From Burkholderiales bacterium (GTDB lineage: Bacteria > Pseudomonadota > Gammaproteobacteria > Burkholderiales > Burkholderiaceae_C): DNA of 64,000 nucleotides. Position numbers and translations under genes: made by a program. The DNA is taken from positions 1 to 64,000 of the forward strand of contig JAIXKR010000036.1 in assembly GCA_026932235.1 (NCBI GenBank), given 5' to 3'. Under the pieces are notes generated by a model that was not told where the DNA came from, did no database searches, and saw only the letters and a program-made list of their open reading frames with translations. This document shows positions 32,292 through 41,911 of the stretch, in pieces. Each line of letters opens with the position of its first letter. Position 1 is the stretch's first letter.

Positions 32292-34322
32292 TCAGCCGCC
32301 CGTGATCTTCAGCAGCTCGGAGAACACCGACTGCGCGATCTGCAGCACCTTGGCGGCGGCCTGGTAGCTCTGCTGGAACTGGATCAGGCGCGCGGCTTCC
32401 TCGTCGAGATTGACACCCGACTTGTCGACGCGCGCCTGCTCCGCCTGGTCGGCACGGGCAGCAGAGATCGCCGCCGCCGCTTCGGCACCCTGCGCGCGCA
32501 CGCCGATGTCGGCGAGCGCGGCGATGAAGGCGTTGTTGAAGGAGAAGCCGCCGCTCGGCGCGCCCGTCGGAGTCGCGCTCAGGCCGATCAGGTTCAGACT
32601 GCCGAGACCGTTGAGGGCCAGGGCGTTGCCGTTGTTCTGCGCCGGGTAGGTCGTCGGCTCGATGCGGATGGCATCGCCGGCGGCCGGAACCCCGGTGACG
32701 GTGAGCGTGAAGCCGTTGATGTCCGGATCCGGCGGTGCGGGAATCGTGCCCCCCGGCATCCAGGTGTTGCCGCTGGAGCCGCCGACGAGGTTGCCCAGGT
32801 CGTCGTACACCGCGGTGTCGTAGAGCATGCCCTGGCCGCTTGCATCGGGCCCGGTGAAGGTGATGGCGATGTTGGAGACGTTCGCCGGCGCATGCGTCGG
32901 CGTGTCGACCATGCGCAACGCCTGCACCGCCAGCGAGCCGGTGTTGGCGGCCGGCGTGTCGGCGACGAAGGGCGAGGCCGCGGCCAGCCCCAGCGGGTCC
33001 GAGAGCGCGGTGGTCATGCCGATCGCCGCGCGCGTCACCGGAGCGAGGAGGAAGCGATCCGTGTCCGCGACCGTGCCCAGGATGTCGAAGTCGATCTCCA
33101 GGCCGTCGATCGCGAGCGTCACGCCCGGGACGATGGCGACGGGGGCGCTGCCGTCGGCGGGCACGCGCCGCACGATCCAGTTGCCCGGAATGGACGGGTC
33201 GGCGCGCAGTTCGTACTCGCTGGCCTGGAGCTGGCTGGCATCGACGACGCGCATCTCGAGCTGGTAGTCGGCCGACGTCGACTGGTTGGTGCTGGCGGCG
33301 TACACCTTGCCCTTGGCGCTCTCCTCGATGCCGAAGAGCGCGGACGAAGCCACCGTCCCGGCAGGCGGCAGCAGGTTCATGCCGAGCATCTGCTGCTTGT
33401 TGACGGCGTCGGTGATGCCGTAGGCCAGTTGCCCGAGCTGGAGCTGCGCCGCGACGATGTCCGTGTTCTGGAACTGCAGCAGCCCCGCGATGCGGCCGCC
33501 GCCGAGCGCGTCGGTGGCCAGGCGCCGCGTCGTCGCGCCCTCGGAGAGGGCGATCGCCGAGCGCGAGGAGTCGAAGGCGTCGGGCACCAGCGTCAGCTTC
33601 TCCGCCACCGTGCCCAATACGAGGCGCTCGCCGCCCGCCATGAAGACGCCCACGGTGCCGTCTTCGGCCGGCAGGGTGCTCACCTGCACATGCTCGGAGA
33701 GCTGGGAGATCAGGCGGTCGCGCTGGTCGAGCAGGTCGTTGGGCTCCTGCCCCAGGCCGCGGGCCGCGGCGATGTCGTTGTTGACGCGCGCGATGCTGGC
33801 GGCAATGCCGTTGACCGTCTGCACCGAGACCTGAAGCTCCTGCGTCACGCCGGCCTGCAGCTGCGCCAGCTGCGTGCCCGCACCCTGGAAGAGCAGCGCC
33901 AGGTCCTGAGCACGCGCCAGCACCACCTGGCGCGTGGCGGCATCCGCGGGCTGGCTGGCGAGGTCCGAGGTCGCGGCGAAGAACCGCGAGATCGCGTAGC
34001 CGATGCCCTGCTCACCCGTGCGAAAGACCGACTGCAGCTGGTCGAGGTAGGTTGCGCGCACCGCATCCTTGGCCGCCAGCGCCTTGGCGGTGGCGGCCTC
34101 GCGCGTGAGGAAGGCGTCCCGCGTGCGCACGACGCCGGCGACGTCGACGCCGCGGCCGAAGAAGCCCGCGCCGGTGAACTGCCCCTGCGAAGTGGCCAGC
34201 AGCGTTTCCTGACGCGAGTAGCCTTCGACGCCGGCGTTGGCGATGTTGTGGGCTGTCGTCTGGATCGACGCGTAGCTCGCCGCCATCGCGCGCACGCCGA
34301 TCGAGATCAGTGCCGTGCCCAT
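32292..34322 (-). CDS. flgK: Flagellar hook-associated protein 1 FlgK
   Basis: 676-residue hook-filament junction protein. It starts MGTALISIGVRAMAASYASI with the rod/hook-class motif TTAHNIANAGVEGYSRQETL, and ends with the coiled C-terminus SGVNLDEEAARLIQFQQSYQ then AAKVLQIAQSVFSELLKITG. The variable middle part is long, within the FlgK range. It starts 19 bases after flgJ; no separate promoter is evident. Confidence 0.95.
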   Translation of the reverse strand: MGTALISIGVRAMAASYASIQTTAHNIANAGVEGYSRQETLLATSQGQFTGAGFFGRGVDVAGVVRTRDAFLTREAATAKALAAKDAVRATYLDQLQSVFRTGEQGIGYAISRFFAATSDLASQPADAATRQVVLARAQDLALLFQGAGTQLAQLQAGVTQELQVSVQTVNGIAASIARVNNDIAAARGLGQEPNDLLDQRDRLISQLSEHVQVSTLPAEDGTVGVFMAGGERLVLGTVAEKLTLVPDAFDSSRSAIALSEGATTRRLATDALGGGRIAGLLQFQNTDIVAAQLQLGQLAYGITDAVNKQQMLGMNLLPPAGTVASSALFGIEESAKGKVYAASTNQSTSADYQLEMRVVDASQLQASEYELRADPSIPGNWIVRRVPADGSAPVAIVPGVTLAIDGLEIDFDILGTVADTDRFLLAPVTRAAIGMTTALSDPLGLAAASPFVADTPAANTGSLAVQALRMVDTPTHAPANVSNIAITFTGPDASGQGMLYDTAVYDDLGNLVGGSSGNTWMPGGTIPAPPDPDINGFTLTVTGVPAAGDAIRIEPTTYPAQNNGNALALNGLGSLNLIGLSATPTGAPSGGFSFNNAFIAALADIGVRAQGAEAAAAISAARADQAEQARVDKSGVNLDEEAARLIQFQQSYQAAAKVLQIAQSVFSELLKITGG

Positions 34323-34341
34323 GCCCTAGGCCTCCGGTCCT

Positions 34342-35226
34342 TCAGGCCAGCGCCCGCTGCAGGCGCAGCGTGGTGTCGATGACGCGCGTGAGCTTGTCGC
34401 CATAGGCGGGATCGGTCGCATAGCCGGCCTTCTGCAGCCCCTGCGCGAACGCACGCGCATCGCCGCCCGAAGCGACGACGCCGGCATAGCGCGGGCTCTG
34501 CTTCATCAGGCGCGCGTAGTCGGCGAACGATTCCTCGTGGCTGCTGTAGGCGCGGAACCTCGCCGTCACCTTGCGCGCCACGCCGCCGATGTACTCGGTC
34601 GTCGTCACCTCGGCCACCGGCCCCTTCCAGTTCGCGCCGGCCTTGATGCCGAAGAGGTTGTTGGCGCTCGTGCCGTCGGCGTGGCGGATCTCCTTTCGGC
34701 CCCAGCCCGTCTCGTGCGCGGCCTGCGCGATCATGAAGGCCGCCGGGATCCCCGTGGCCGCCTCGGCGCGCGCGGCGGCGTCGGTATGCTGGCGAACGAA
34801 GCCCGCGGCACCCTTCTCGGGAATCCTCACCGGCTTGTCCAGGCGATCGATCGGTTGCGCCGTCGCGTTCGCGCTGGCGCGCGTCCCGGTCGCCGGGATC
34901 GGCCCCGGCGACAAGCCCATCTGCCGTTCGAGCTGGCGCGCGATCGCCTCGGAGAGTCCGCCCGGCATCCCCGAGAGCCCTGCGGCAAGCTGCGTGTCGA
35001 GCATCTCGGTGCCGAGGCGGCTGCCCTCGTTGTCGAGCATGCCGTTGGCCGGCGTGGTGGCGCGCATGCTCTTCATCAGCTCCTGCATGAAGAGCGCTTC
35101 GAACTGGCGCGCCGCCTCGCGCACCGCCGCCTTGGGATCGCGCGCGGCCGCGCCGCGCAGCGCGTCGAGCGCGCGCGCGTCGATCCCCAGGCCTTGCGCG
35201 CGCGCCGGAATCGGTGCCGTCGCCAT
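34342..35226 (-). CDS. flgJ: Flagellar rod assembly protein / muramidase FlgJ
   Basis: 294 residues, two domains. The N-terminal rod-capping domain (residues about 1-110) has QFEALFMQELMKSMRATTPA and LDTQLAAGLSGMPGGLSEAI. The C-terminal glucosaminidase domain (about 150-290) has the catalytic Glu in IAQAAHETGWGRKEIRH and NNLFGIKAG. This dual-domain form is typical of beta- and gammaproteobacteria and cuts peptidoglycan for rod passage. ATG 35226 stands 2 bases after the flgI stop. Confidence 0.95.
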   Translation of the reverse strand: MATAPIPARAQGLGIDARALDALRGAAARDPKAAVREAARQFEALFMQELMKSMRATTPANGMLDNEGSRLGTEMLDTQLAAGLSGMPGGLSEAIARQLERQMGLSPGPIPATGTRASANATAQPIDRLDKPVRIPEKGAAGFVRQHTDAAARAEAATGIPAAFMIAQAAHETGWGRKEIRHADGTSANNLFGIKAGANWKGPVAEVTTTEYIGGVARKVTARFRAYSSHEESFADYARLMKQSPRYAGVVASGGDARAFAQGLQKAGYATDPAYGDKLTRVIDTTLRLQRALA

Positions 35227-35228
35227 CT

Positions 35229-36389
35229 TCAGATCACTTCGATCTCGGCGTTGAGCGCGCCCGCGGCCTTGATCGCCTGAAGGATCGCCAGCAGGTCCTG
35301 CGGCGTCGCGCCGAGCGCGTTCAGGGCCTTCACGACGTCGGCAAGCCTGGCGCCCTCGGGCATCTGCACGAGCGAGCCGCCCTGCTGCGTGATGGCGATA
35401 TCGGCCTTCTCCGTCACCGCCGTCCGGCCGCCGGCGAAGGGCCCGGGTTGGCTCACCAGCGGCGTCGAGCTGATCGTCACCGCCAGGTTGCCGTGGGCGA
35501 CGGCGCAGGCGCCGAGCGTCACCGCCTCGTTGAGCACGATCGAGCCGGTGCGCGCGTTCAGCACGACGCGCGCGGCGCGGCGCTGCAGCTCGACGGGCAG
35601 GTTCTCGATCTCGGCAAGGAAGGCCACGCGCGCGTGCGGCAGCGCGGGTACGCGCACGCGCACCAGGCGGCCGTTGATGGCCGCCGCCGTGCCGTCGCCC
35701 TTGGCCTCGTTGATCGAGCGTGCCACCGCGTGCGCGGTGGCGAAGTCGTCGCTGCTCAAGCCGAGGTCCAGCGTCTCGCCGTGGTGCAGCGGCGTCGGCA
35801 CCGAGCGCTCGACGGTCGCGCCTTCGGGAATGCGGCCCGCCGAGAGGTGGTTGATCTGCACCTTGGAGCCGCCGGCCGCGGCGCCGGCGCCGCCGACGAT
35901 GAGGCTGCCCTGCGCCAGCGCGTAGACCTGCCCGTCGGCGCCCTTGAGCGGCGTGGCCACGAGGGTGCCGCCGCGCAGGCTCTTGGCGTTGCCGATCGAC
36001 GCCACCGTGACGTCGATCGCCTGCCCCGGCTGCGCGAACGGCGGCAGCTGCGCCGTGACCATCACCGCGGCGATGTTCTTGCTCTGCACCTGCACGCCCG
36101 CGGGCAGCGTGATGCCCATCTGCTGCAGCATCGCGGTCAGGCTCTGCACCGTGAACGGCGTCTGCGTCGTCTGGTCGCCGGTGCCGTCGAGGCCGATCAC
36201 CAGCCCCACGCCCTGCAGCGGATTGCTGCGCACGCCCTGCACGCTGGCGATCTCCTTCACGCGCGCGCCGATCGCGGCCCGCGCCTCGGCCGGCCACCAC
36301 AGCGCCGCGCTGGCCAGGCCGAAGGCGATGGCGACGAGCACGCGCAACCAGGCGTCGGCGCCGCTCGCTGAGTCGCGCTCGCGGCTCAT
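35229..36389 (-). CDS. flgI: Flagellar P-ring protein FlgI
   Basis: 386-residue periplasmic P-ring subunit. Sec signal about residues 14-38 (cleavage after ARA), then the family core RVKEIASVQGVRSNPLQGVG, LVIGLDGTGDQTTQTPFTVQ and the C-terminal MPEGARLADVVKALNALGAT. The start ATG overlaps the flgH stop as ATGA. The N-terminus before the signal helix is longer than usual, but no better start is seen. Confidence 0.95.
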   Translation of the reverse strand: MSRERDSASGADAWLRVLVAIAFGLASAALWWPAEARAAIGARVKEIASVQGVRSNPLQGVGLVIGLDGTGDQTTQTPFTVQSLTAMLQQMGITLPAGVQVQSKNIAAVMVTAQLPPFAQPGQAIDVTVASIGNAKSLRGGTLVATPLKGADGQVYALAQGSLIVGGAGAAAGGSKVQINHLSAGRIPEGATVERSVPTPLHHGETLDLGLSSDDFATAHAVARSINEAKGDGTAAAINGRLVRVRVPALPHARVAFLAEIENLPVELQRRAARVVLNARTGSIVLNEAVTLGACAVAHGNLAVTISSTPLVSQPGPFAGGRTAVTEKADIAITQQGGSLVQMPEGARLADVVKALNALGATPQDLLAILQAIKAAGALNAEIEVI

Positions 36390-37132
36390 ATCGGCAGCAG
36401 GCTCAGGAAGACGCGGCCCAGCCAGCCCATCACCTGGGCATCGGCCTGCGCGCCGCGGCCGCGCTGCTCGACGCGGACGTTGGCGATCTGCGTGCTGGGC
36501 ACGGTGTTCCCGCTCTGGATCGAGCGCGGGTCGAGCTGCCCCGAGAAGCGCAGCATGTCGACGTTGTTGTTGACGCCGATCTGCTTCTCGCCGGCCACCA
36601 CCAGGTGGCCGTTGGGAAGCACCTCACGCACGACGACGGTGATGGTGCCGCTGAAGTTGTTGCTGCTCTGCGTGGCACCCTTGCCCCCGAAGGTGTTGGA
36701 GCTGCTGCCCGAGAGGGCCGCGCGCGAGATGCGCCTGACGCCGGGGAAGGCGCTGATGCCGGCCTCGATGCCGCCACCCTTGTCGACGCTGCTGGTGGAA
36801 CTGGCGGTGGCGTTGACGCGCTCGACGATCTGCACCGTGAGCGTGTCGCCCACCAGGCGCGCACGCTGGTCCTCGAACAGCGGACGGTAGGTCTGCGCGC
36901 TGTAGATCGATCCGCTGGCCGGCGGCGGCGCGATCGCCGCCACGGCAGGCTGCGGCGGCGCCAGCGGCTTGGTATCGCCCATCTCCACGCGCGGGTAGAG
37001 GAAGTCCGAGACCGTCGCCAGGCAGCCCGCGAGCGCCGGCAGCGCCGGCAGCAGCAGCAGGATCCGCAGCCGACTTGCCGACAGGCCCGGGCGCAGGCGC
37101 GGCAGGTGCCGCAGGATTCGCGTCGCGATCAT
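36386..37132 (-). CDS. flgH: Flagellar L-ring lipoprotein FlgH
   Basis: 248-residue outer-membrane lipoprotein forming the L-ring. Lipobox LAGC near residue 37 after a basic/hydrophobic signal. Core motifs: RPLFEDQRARLVGDTLTVQI, then NFSGTITVVVREVLPNGHLV and VAGEKQIGVNNNVDMLRFSG. It overlaps flgI by four bases and begins 8 bases after the flgG stop. Confidence 0.95.
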   Translation of the reverse strand: MIATRILRHLPRLRPGLSASRLRILLLLPALPALAGCLATVSDFLYPRVEMGDTKPLAPPQPAVAAIAPPPASGSIYSAQTYRPLFEDQRARLVGDTLTVQIVERVNATASSTSSVDKGGGIEAGISAFPGVRRISRAALSGSSSNTFGGKGATQSSNNFSGTITVVVREVLPNGHLVVAGEKQIGVNNNVDMLRFSGQLDPRSIQSGNTVPSTQIANVRVEQRGRGAQADAQVMGWLGRVFLSLLPI

Positions 37133-37140
37133 TCCCGACC

Positions 37141-37923
37141 TCAGAGCTGGCTCAGGCGCTGCAGCATCTGGTCCGAGGTCGCGATCGCCTTCGAGTTGAG
37201 CTCGTAGGCGCGCTGCGTGGCGATCATCGCCACCAGTTCCTCGACGACGTTGACGTTGCTGCCCTCGACCATGCCTTGCTGCAGGCTTCCCAGGCCGTTG
37301 CTGCCGGGGGCGCCGGCCTGCGGCGGGCCCGAGCTCGCGCTTTCGGTGTAGAGGTTGCCGCCGCGCGGCTCCAGGCCGGCGGGGTTGACGAAGCCCGCGA
37401 GCTGGAGCTGGCCCACCACCTGCGGCTGCGCCTGCCCCGGCACCCTGGCGCTGACCGTGCCGTCCTGCGCCACCGTCACCTTTTCCGCGTCCGCGGGAAT
37501 GGTGATGCCCGGCTGCACCGCGTGCCCGGCGGCGGTGACGAGCTGGCCGTTGGCGTCGAGCTGGAAGCCGCCGTCGCGCGTGTAGGCGGTGCTGCCGTCG
37601 GTGAGCTGCACCTGGAAGAAGCCCTGGCCCTTGATCGCCAGGTCCAGATCGCTGCTGCTCTGCTGCAGCGCGCCCTGCGCGAAGTTGCGCGTCGAGGCCG
37701 CGACGCGCGAACCCAGGCCCACCTGCAGGCCCGTGGGCAGCGTCGACTCCCCGGAGTCAGTGGCCCCGGTCTGGCGCAGGTTCTGGTACATCAGGTCCTC
37801 GAACACGACGCCGCCGCGCTTGTAGCCGTTGGTGCCGACGTTGGCGAGGTTGTTCGAGATGGCGTCCAGCTTGGTCTGCTGGCCTTCCATCCCGGTCTTG
37901 GCGATCCACAGCGAACGGATCAT
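37141..37923 (-). CDS. flgG: Flagellar distal rod protein FlgG
   Basis: 260 residues, exactly the usual FlgG length. N-terminus [20 protein letters not shown] then [21 protein letters not shown]-terminus [20 protein letters not shown] then [17 protein letters not shown]. The ATG at 37923 is preferred to the 34-codon longer frame. A 142-base gap with a long palindrome separates it from flgF upstream. Confidence 0.96.
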   Translation of the reverse strand: MIRSLWIAKTGMEGQQTKLDAISNNLANVGTNGYKRGGVVFEDLMYQNLRQTGATDSGESTLPTGLQVGLGSRVAASTRNFAQGALQQSSSDLDLAIKGQGFFQVQLTDGSTAYTRDGGFQLDANGQLVTAAGHAVQPGITIPADAEKVTVAQDGTVSARVPGQAQPQVVGQLQLAGFVNPAGLEPRGGNLYTESASSGPPQAGAPGSNGLGSLQQGMVEGSNVNVVEELVAMIATQRAYELNSKAIATSDQMLQRLSQL

Positions 37924-38013
37924 GGCGCGGAGCTCCCGGTCGTTTGCGCCATCTTCACCGCGACCGAAGGCAGCGAAGCGCCCGAAAAGAGCGGCGTTCC
38001 CGGCGCTGAACGA

Positions 38014-38043
38014 GCGAAGGGGCACCCGCGGGTGCCCCTTCGC
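38014..38043. repeat. Perfect 30-bp palindrome between flgF and flgG
   Basis: The left half GCGAAGGGGCACCCG is followed at once by its exact reverse complement. As RNA it would form a very stable hairpin with a small loop. No T-run follows on either strand, so it is not a normal intrinsic terminator. It lies about 90 bases before the flgG start and 23 bases after the flgF stop, in the only sizeable gap inside the flg operon. It could tune message stability, act as a partial terminator, or bind a dimeric protein. Confidence 0.75.
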
Positions 38044-38065
38044 GCCTGGGCGCCGCCGCCGGGCG

Positions 38066-38800
38066 CTACAAGGCCGTCGGCGAGAGCAGGCGCGCGGCCG
38101 ACTGCTCGCGCTGCTCGGCGGTCTGCAGGCTCTTCATCTGCTGCTCGAACTGGCGCGCCGCGGCGATCATCGCCACCATCATCTCCACCGCATTCACGTT
38201 GGAGCCTTCGAGCGCGCCCGACAGCAGCCGCGCCGCCGGATCGGCGTCGAGCTCATTGCCGTCGGCGCTGCGAAAGAGACCGTCCTCGCCGCGCTGCAGC
38301 GGCGCTTCGGGGGTGACGAGCTTGAGCCGCCCGACCGACTGCGGGCGCCCGTTGTCGACGGTCGCGTTCACGGTGCCGTCGCCGGCGATCTCGACGCGCG
38401 CTGCGGCGGGGACGACGATCGGCCCGCCGTCCCCCAGCACCAGGCGCCCGCTCGCGGTGACGAGCTGGCCTTCGGCGTCGCGCCCGAGCGCGCCCGCGCG
38501 CGTGTAGGCCTCGGTGCCGTCGGCTCCCTGCACCGCCAGCCAGGCCTGACCCTGCAGCGCCACGTCGAGCTCGCGCCCGGTGGTCTGCACCGGACCGCTG
38601 CGCGCGTCGTGGCCGATGGTCGACTCGAGCGCATAGGCACGCGTGCTCGCCCCTTCGCCGCGCACGGGCACGGCGCGAAACGCCGCCATCTCGGCGCGAA
38701 AGCCGTTGGTCGACACGTTCGCCAGGTTGTTCGAGAGCACCTCCTGGCGCTGCAGCGTGGCCTTGGCGCCGGCCATCGAGAGGTAGATGAGACGGTCCAT
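38066..38800 (-). CDS. flgF: Flagellar proximal rod protein FlgF
   Basis: 244 residues. [20 protein letters not shown], then [20 protein letters not shown] at the N-terminus; [20 protein letters not shown] at the C-terminus. Length and both conserved termini identify FlgF. It starts 26 bases after the flgE stop. Confidence 0.95.
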   Translation of the reverse strand: MDRLIYLSMAGAKATLQRQEVLSNNLANVSTNGFRAEMAAFRAVPVRGEGASTRAYALESTIGHDARSGPVQTTGRELDVALQGQAWLAVQGADGTEAYTRAGALGRDAEGQLVTASGRLVLGDGGPIVVPAAARVEIAGDGTVNATVDNGRPQSVGRLKLVTPEAPLQRGEDGLFRSADGNELDADPAARLLSGALEGSNVNAVEMMVAMIAAARQFEQQMKSLQTAEQREQSAARLLSPTAL

Positions 38801-38826
38801 GCCTCAGCTCCGCGCCGCCGCCGCCA

Positions 38827-40173
38827 TCAGCGCAGGTTGACCAGGGTCTGCAGCACCTGGTCCTGCGTCTTGATGGTTTGCGCGTTGGCCTGGTAGGCGC
38901 GCTGCGCGGTGATCATGTTCACCAGCTCGCCCGTGAGGTCGATGTTCGATTCCTCCAGCGCCGCGGCCTGCAGCACGCCCAGGTTGCCTTCGCCGGGAAC
39001 GCCGGTGATCGGGTCGCCCGAGGCATGGGTGTAGGCCCAGAGGTTGTCGCCCAGCGGCTGCAGGCCCTGCAGGTTGCGGAAGTTGGCGATCTCGATCTGA
39101 CCCGCGCTCTTCGTCTGCCCGTTGGAGTAGCGCGCGGTCACGATGCCGTTGTCCTCGATGCCGATGGACACCAGCTGGCCTGCGGCGAAGCCGTTCTGCT
39201 TCATGTCGGTGACGCCGAATGGCGAGGCGAACTGCGTCACGTCGAAGGCCAGCGATGCGATCGCGATCGGCTGCGGCACGATGCCGTTGCCGTCCGGCGC
39301 GGTGACCTGGATGGCGAATCCCAGGCGGTTCGCCCCGGTGGCCGCGTCGAAGTCGGAATCGGTGATGGCCGCGTTCGGCGTGAAGGCGGCCAGCTTGCCG
39401 CCGCTGGGATCGAACTCCAGCGTCACCATGGGCTGCGGCGCCGAGTTGTCGGCCGCCATCGCCGGGAACACGGTGCGGCCGTTGGCGGTGACGTAGACCT
39501 CCCAGATGTCGGGGTCGCTCGGCGAGGTCTCGGAGGGTCCGCTCGTGTGCCGGAAGTAGTAGGTCAGCGCCACCGGCGCGCCCTTGTCGTCGTAGGCGGT
39601 CACCGAGGTGGCGTTGTTGTAGGTGCCGGCGTCGACGAAGTCGATGGTGCCGATCGCCGGAATGACCGCCTTCGTCGCGTCCAGGTTGAGCTGCATGTCG
39701 ATCTTCGAGGTCGCCTGCGGCGCGATGCCGCCGGTGGGCAGCTTGATCGGCACCGCCAGGCCCGGCCTGATCTGCCCGGTCCCCAGGTCCGCCTCGTAGC
39801 CCAGCAGCTTGAGGCCGGAGTTCGTGGTGATGTAGCCGTCGCGGTCGAGCTTGAACTGGCCGTTGCGCGTGTACTTGGTCGGGCTCGCGCCGTCGCTGAC
39901 CTGGAAGAAGCCGCGGCCGTTGATCGCCAGGTCCAACGGGTTGTCGGTGGCGGTGATGCTGCCCTGCGAGAACTGCTGCGCGATGCTCGAGAGATAGGTG
40001 CCGATTCCCGGGCTCGTGGCCATCGAGCCGTTGAGCGAGGCGGCGTAGACGTCGGCGAACTCGGCGCGCGAGGCCTTGGCGCCGTAGGTGCCCGAGTTGG
40101 CGATGTTGTTTCCGATCACCTCGAGGCTCTTGCTCGTGGCGTTGAGGCCGGAGAGGCCTTGCTGGAAGCTCAT
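38827..40173 (-). CDS. flgE: Flagellar hook protein FlgE
   Basis: 448-residue hook subunit. N-terminus MSFQQGLSGLNATSKSLEVI, then GNNIANSGTYGAKASRAEFA; C-terminus ALEESNIDLTGELVNMITAQ then RAYQANAQTIKTQDQVLQTL. The internal FlgE/F/G-like region GFFQVSDGASPTKYTRNGQF is present. Directly downstream of flgD (49-base gap). Confidence 0.96.
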   Translation of the reverse strand: MSFQQGLSGLNATSKSLEVIGNNIANSGTYGAKASRAEFADVYAASLNGSMATSPGIGTYLSSIAQQFSQGSITATDNPLDLAINGRGFFQVSDGASPTKYTRNGQFKLDRDGYITTNSGLKLLGYEADLGTGQIRPGLAVPIKLPTGGIAPQATSKIDMQLNLDATKAVIPAIGTIDFVDAGTYNNATSVTAYDDKGAPVALTYYFRHTSGPSETSPSDPDIWEVYVTANGRTVFPAMAADNSAPQPMVTLEFDPSGGKLAAFTPNAAITDSDFDAATGANRLGFAIQVTAPDGNGIVPQPIAIASLAFDVTQFASPFGVTDMKQNGFAAGQLVSIGIEDNGIVTARYSNGQTKSAGQIEIANFRNLQGLQPLGDNLWAYTHASGDPITGVPGEGNLGVLQAAALEESNIDLTGELVNMITAQRAYQANAQTIKTQDQVLQTLVNLR

Positions 40174-40222
40174 GGGTTCGTCCTCGCTGCCGCGCTCGCG
40201 GCCATGGGTGGATGGATCGGGT

Positions 40223-40885
40223 TCAGTTGAAGGCGGCGATCTGGCTGAACGGCACCTCGCCCAGGTGGCTCAGGTTCAGGTTCAGCGTGTTGCCGGAGAT
40301 GTTGACGGACTGCACGCGGTCGACGGTGAAGGTGCGCCCGGCCACCGCGCTGCCGCCCTGCGTGGCGGCGACGCGAAAGCCGTAGGCGACGTCGGTGGGC
40401 AGCAAGCCCGGATCCCACTCGAAGGCGAGGCGGCCGCTCTCGGCGCCGCCGAGGTCCAGCGTGTCGACGACCTCGCCGGCGAGGTTCAGGATCTCCACCG
40501 TCACCGTGTCCGCCGCGCCCTGCAGCTCGATCGCGCCGCGGCCCACGCCGTCGGTGAAGCCGATGAGGTCGCCGTCCAGCGAGACCTCGCGCCCGACCAG
40601 CGCCGCGCCCTGCAGCATCTGCATCTGCAGGAACTGGCCCGAGAGCGACTGGATCGATTCGTTGACCTTCTCCAGACCGGTGACGGTGTTGATCTGCGCG
40701 ATCTGGCTCGTGATCTGCGCGTTGTCCATCGGGTTCAGCGGATCCTGGTTCTGCAGCTGCGTCACCAGCATCGTCAGGAAGCGCTCGGCGCTGCCCGGGT
40801 CGTCGGCCTTGCTCGTGCTCGTGCCGCCGCCGAGTCCCAGCGCGGCGAACGTGTCGGCGCTGGTGGTGTCGATCGCGGTGCTCAT
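40223..40885 (-). CDS. flgD: Flagellar hook-capping protein FlgD
   Basis: 220 residues. The conserved scaffold motif FLTMLVTQLQNQDPLNPMDN near residue 35, then AQITSQIAQINTVTGLEKVN and, C-terminally, Tudor/Ig-like beta domains (FEWDPGLLPTDVAYGFRV). It follows flgC by 15 bases and precedes flgE, the canonical order. Confidence 0.95.
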   Translation of the reverse strand: MSTAIDTTSADTFAALGLGGGTSTSKADDPGSAERFLTMLVTQLQNQDPLNPMDNAQITSQIAQINTVTGLEKVNESIQSLSGQFLQMQMLQGAALVGREVSLDGDLIGFTDGVGRGAIELQGAADTVTVEILNLAGEVVDTLDLGGAESGRLAFEWDPGLLPTDVAYGFRVAATQGGSAVAGRTFTVDRVQSVNISGNTLNLNLSHLGEVPFSQIAAFN

Positions 40886-40900
40886 GCTGCGCTGCCCCGA

Positions 40901-41323
40901 TCAGGCCTGCTGGCCCATCTGCAGCGTCTTCTGCAGCAGGCTGCGCGCGGTGTTCATGACCTCGATGCCGTTCTGGTACGAACGCGAAGCCGAGATCATG
41001 TTCACCATCTCCTCGATCGGGTTGACGTTGCTGTAGGTGACGTAGCCGTCGGCGTCGGCGCTCGGGTTCTCGGGGTCGTGCACGCGGCGCCCGGGCGCGT
41101 CGCTCTCGCGGATGGTGCTGACCTCGACGCCGGCCGCGCCCTCGGGCTGCTCGCGCGCACCCATGAGCACGGTCCGGAACACAACCTGGCGCGCCTTGTA
41201 GGCTTCGCCGTCCGGGCCCGCCACGGTGTCGGCATTGGCGAGGTTGGAGGCGACGACGTTCAGGCGCTGGCTCTGCGCGCTCACCGCGCTGCCGGCGACG
41301 TCGAAGATGCGGAACATGCTCAT
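40901..41323 (-). CDS. flgC: Flagellar proximal rod protein FlgC
   Basis: 140 residues. MSMFRIFDVAGSAVSAQSQR, then LNVVASNLANADTVAGPDGE; C-terminus PIEEMVNMISASRSYQNGIE then VMNTARSLLQKTLQMGQ. ATG 41323 has GGAG five bases upstream; the next Met is two codons later. 26 bases after flgB. Confidence 0.95.
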   Translation of the reverse strand: MSMFRIFDVAGSAVSAQSQRLNVVASNLANADTVAGPDGEAYKARQVVFRTVLMGAREQPEGAAGVEVSTIRESDAPGRRVHDPENPSADADGYVTYSNVNPIEEMVNMISASRSYQNGIEVMNTARSLLQKTLQMGQQA

Positions 41324-41349
41324 GGGCGCTCCCGCGGCACTGGGCCGGC

Positions 41350-41763
41350 TTACTGGTTGTAGGGCTTGATGGCGTCCAGCGTGTTCTTCACGCTGGAGCT
41401 GATGAAGCGCAGCGTGCTCTCGTAGCGGAGCGCGTTGTCGAGCGACGAGGCGCGCTCGCGGTTCATGTCGACGGTGTTGCCGTCGAGGTTGTCCTGCGCA
41501 GTCGTGGCGTAGTTCAGTCGCGGCGGCCGCGCCGCTCTGCCGGCATCGGCGGGCAGGCCCTGCCCGGCGTTCTCGGCGAGGCGGAAGCGGCCTTGCGTGC
41601 CGCCGGTGGCCTGGCGCAGCGCCTGTGCGAAATCGAAGTCGCGCGCGACGTAGCCCGGGGTGTCGGCATTGGCGATGTTGCTGGCAATGAGGCGCTGGCG
41701 CTCGGAGCGCAGCGTCAGCGCCTGCGCCTGGAAGTCGAGCACGCCGGTCAGGCGATTGATCAT
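41350..41763 (-). CDS. flgB: Flagellar basal-body rod protein FlgB
   Basis: 137 residues. MINRLTGVLDFQAQALTLRS, then RQRLIASNIANADTPGYVAR and DFDFAQALRQ; C-terminus LRFISSSVKNTLDAIKPYNQ. ATG 41763 has GGGAGG eight bases upstream. First gene of the minus-strand flg operon, divergent from flgA across 148 bases. That gap must hold the flgB and flgA promoters, but I could not identify a convincing sigma-70 or sigma-28 element in it. Confidence 0.95.
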   Translation of the reverse strand: MINRLTGVLDFQAQALTLRSERQRLIASNIANADTPGYVARDFDFAQALRQATGGTQGRFRLAENAGQGLPADAGRAARPPRLNYATTAQDNLDGNTVDMNRERASSLDNALRYESTLRFISSSVKNTLDAIKPYNQ

Positions 41764-41911
41764 CGTGGTGGCCTCCCGCACGGTGGACCCGATGCGACAT
41801 GAGCGGCATTCTGGAAGCGATGCACAGCGTCCGAGCGCACGAACAAGGCGGCGAACCGGCTGCATTTCCGCGCCCCGCGAGGCGACCACGTCCCTAGAGT
41901 GCAGGGTCGTG

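Noticed and set aside
38014..38043. Palindrome taken as an intrinsic terminator
   Set aside because: No T-run follows on either strand, so I list it as a repeat with unknown role, not as a terminator.
41764..41911. Sigma-28 or FlhDC site in the flgB/flgA gap
   Set aside because: I searched for TAAA...GCCGATAA-like and sigma-70-like elements and found no convincing match; nothing is annotated.
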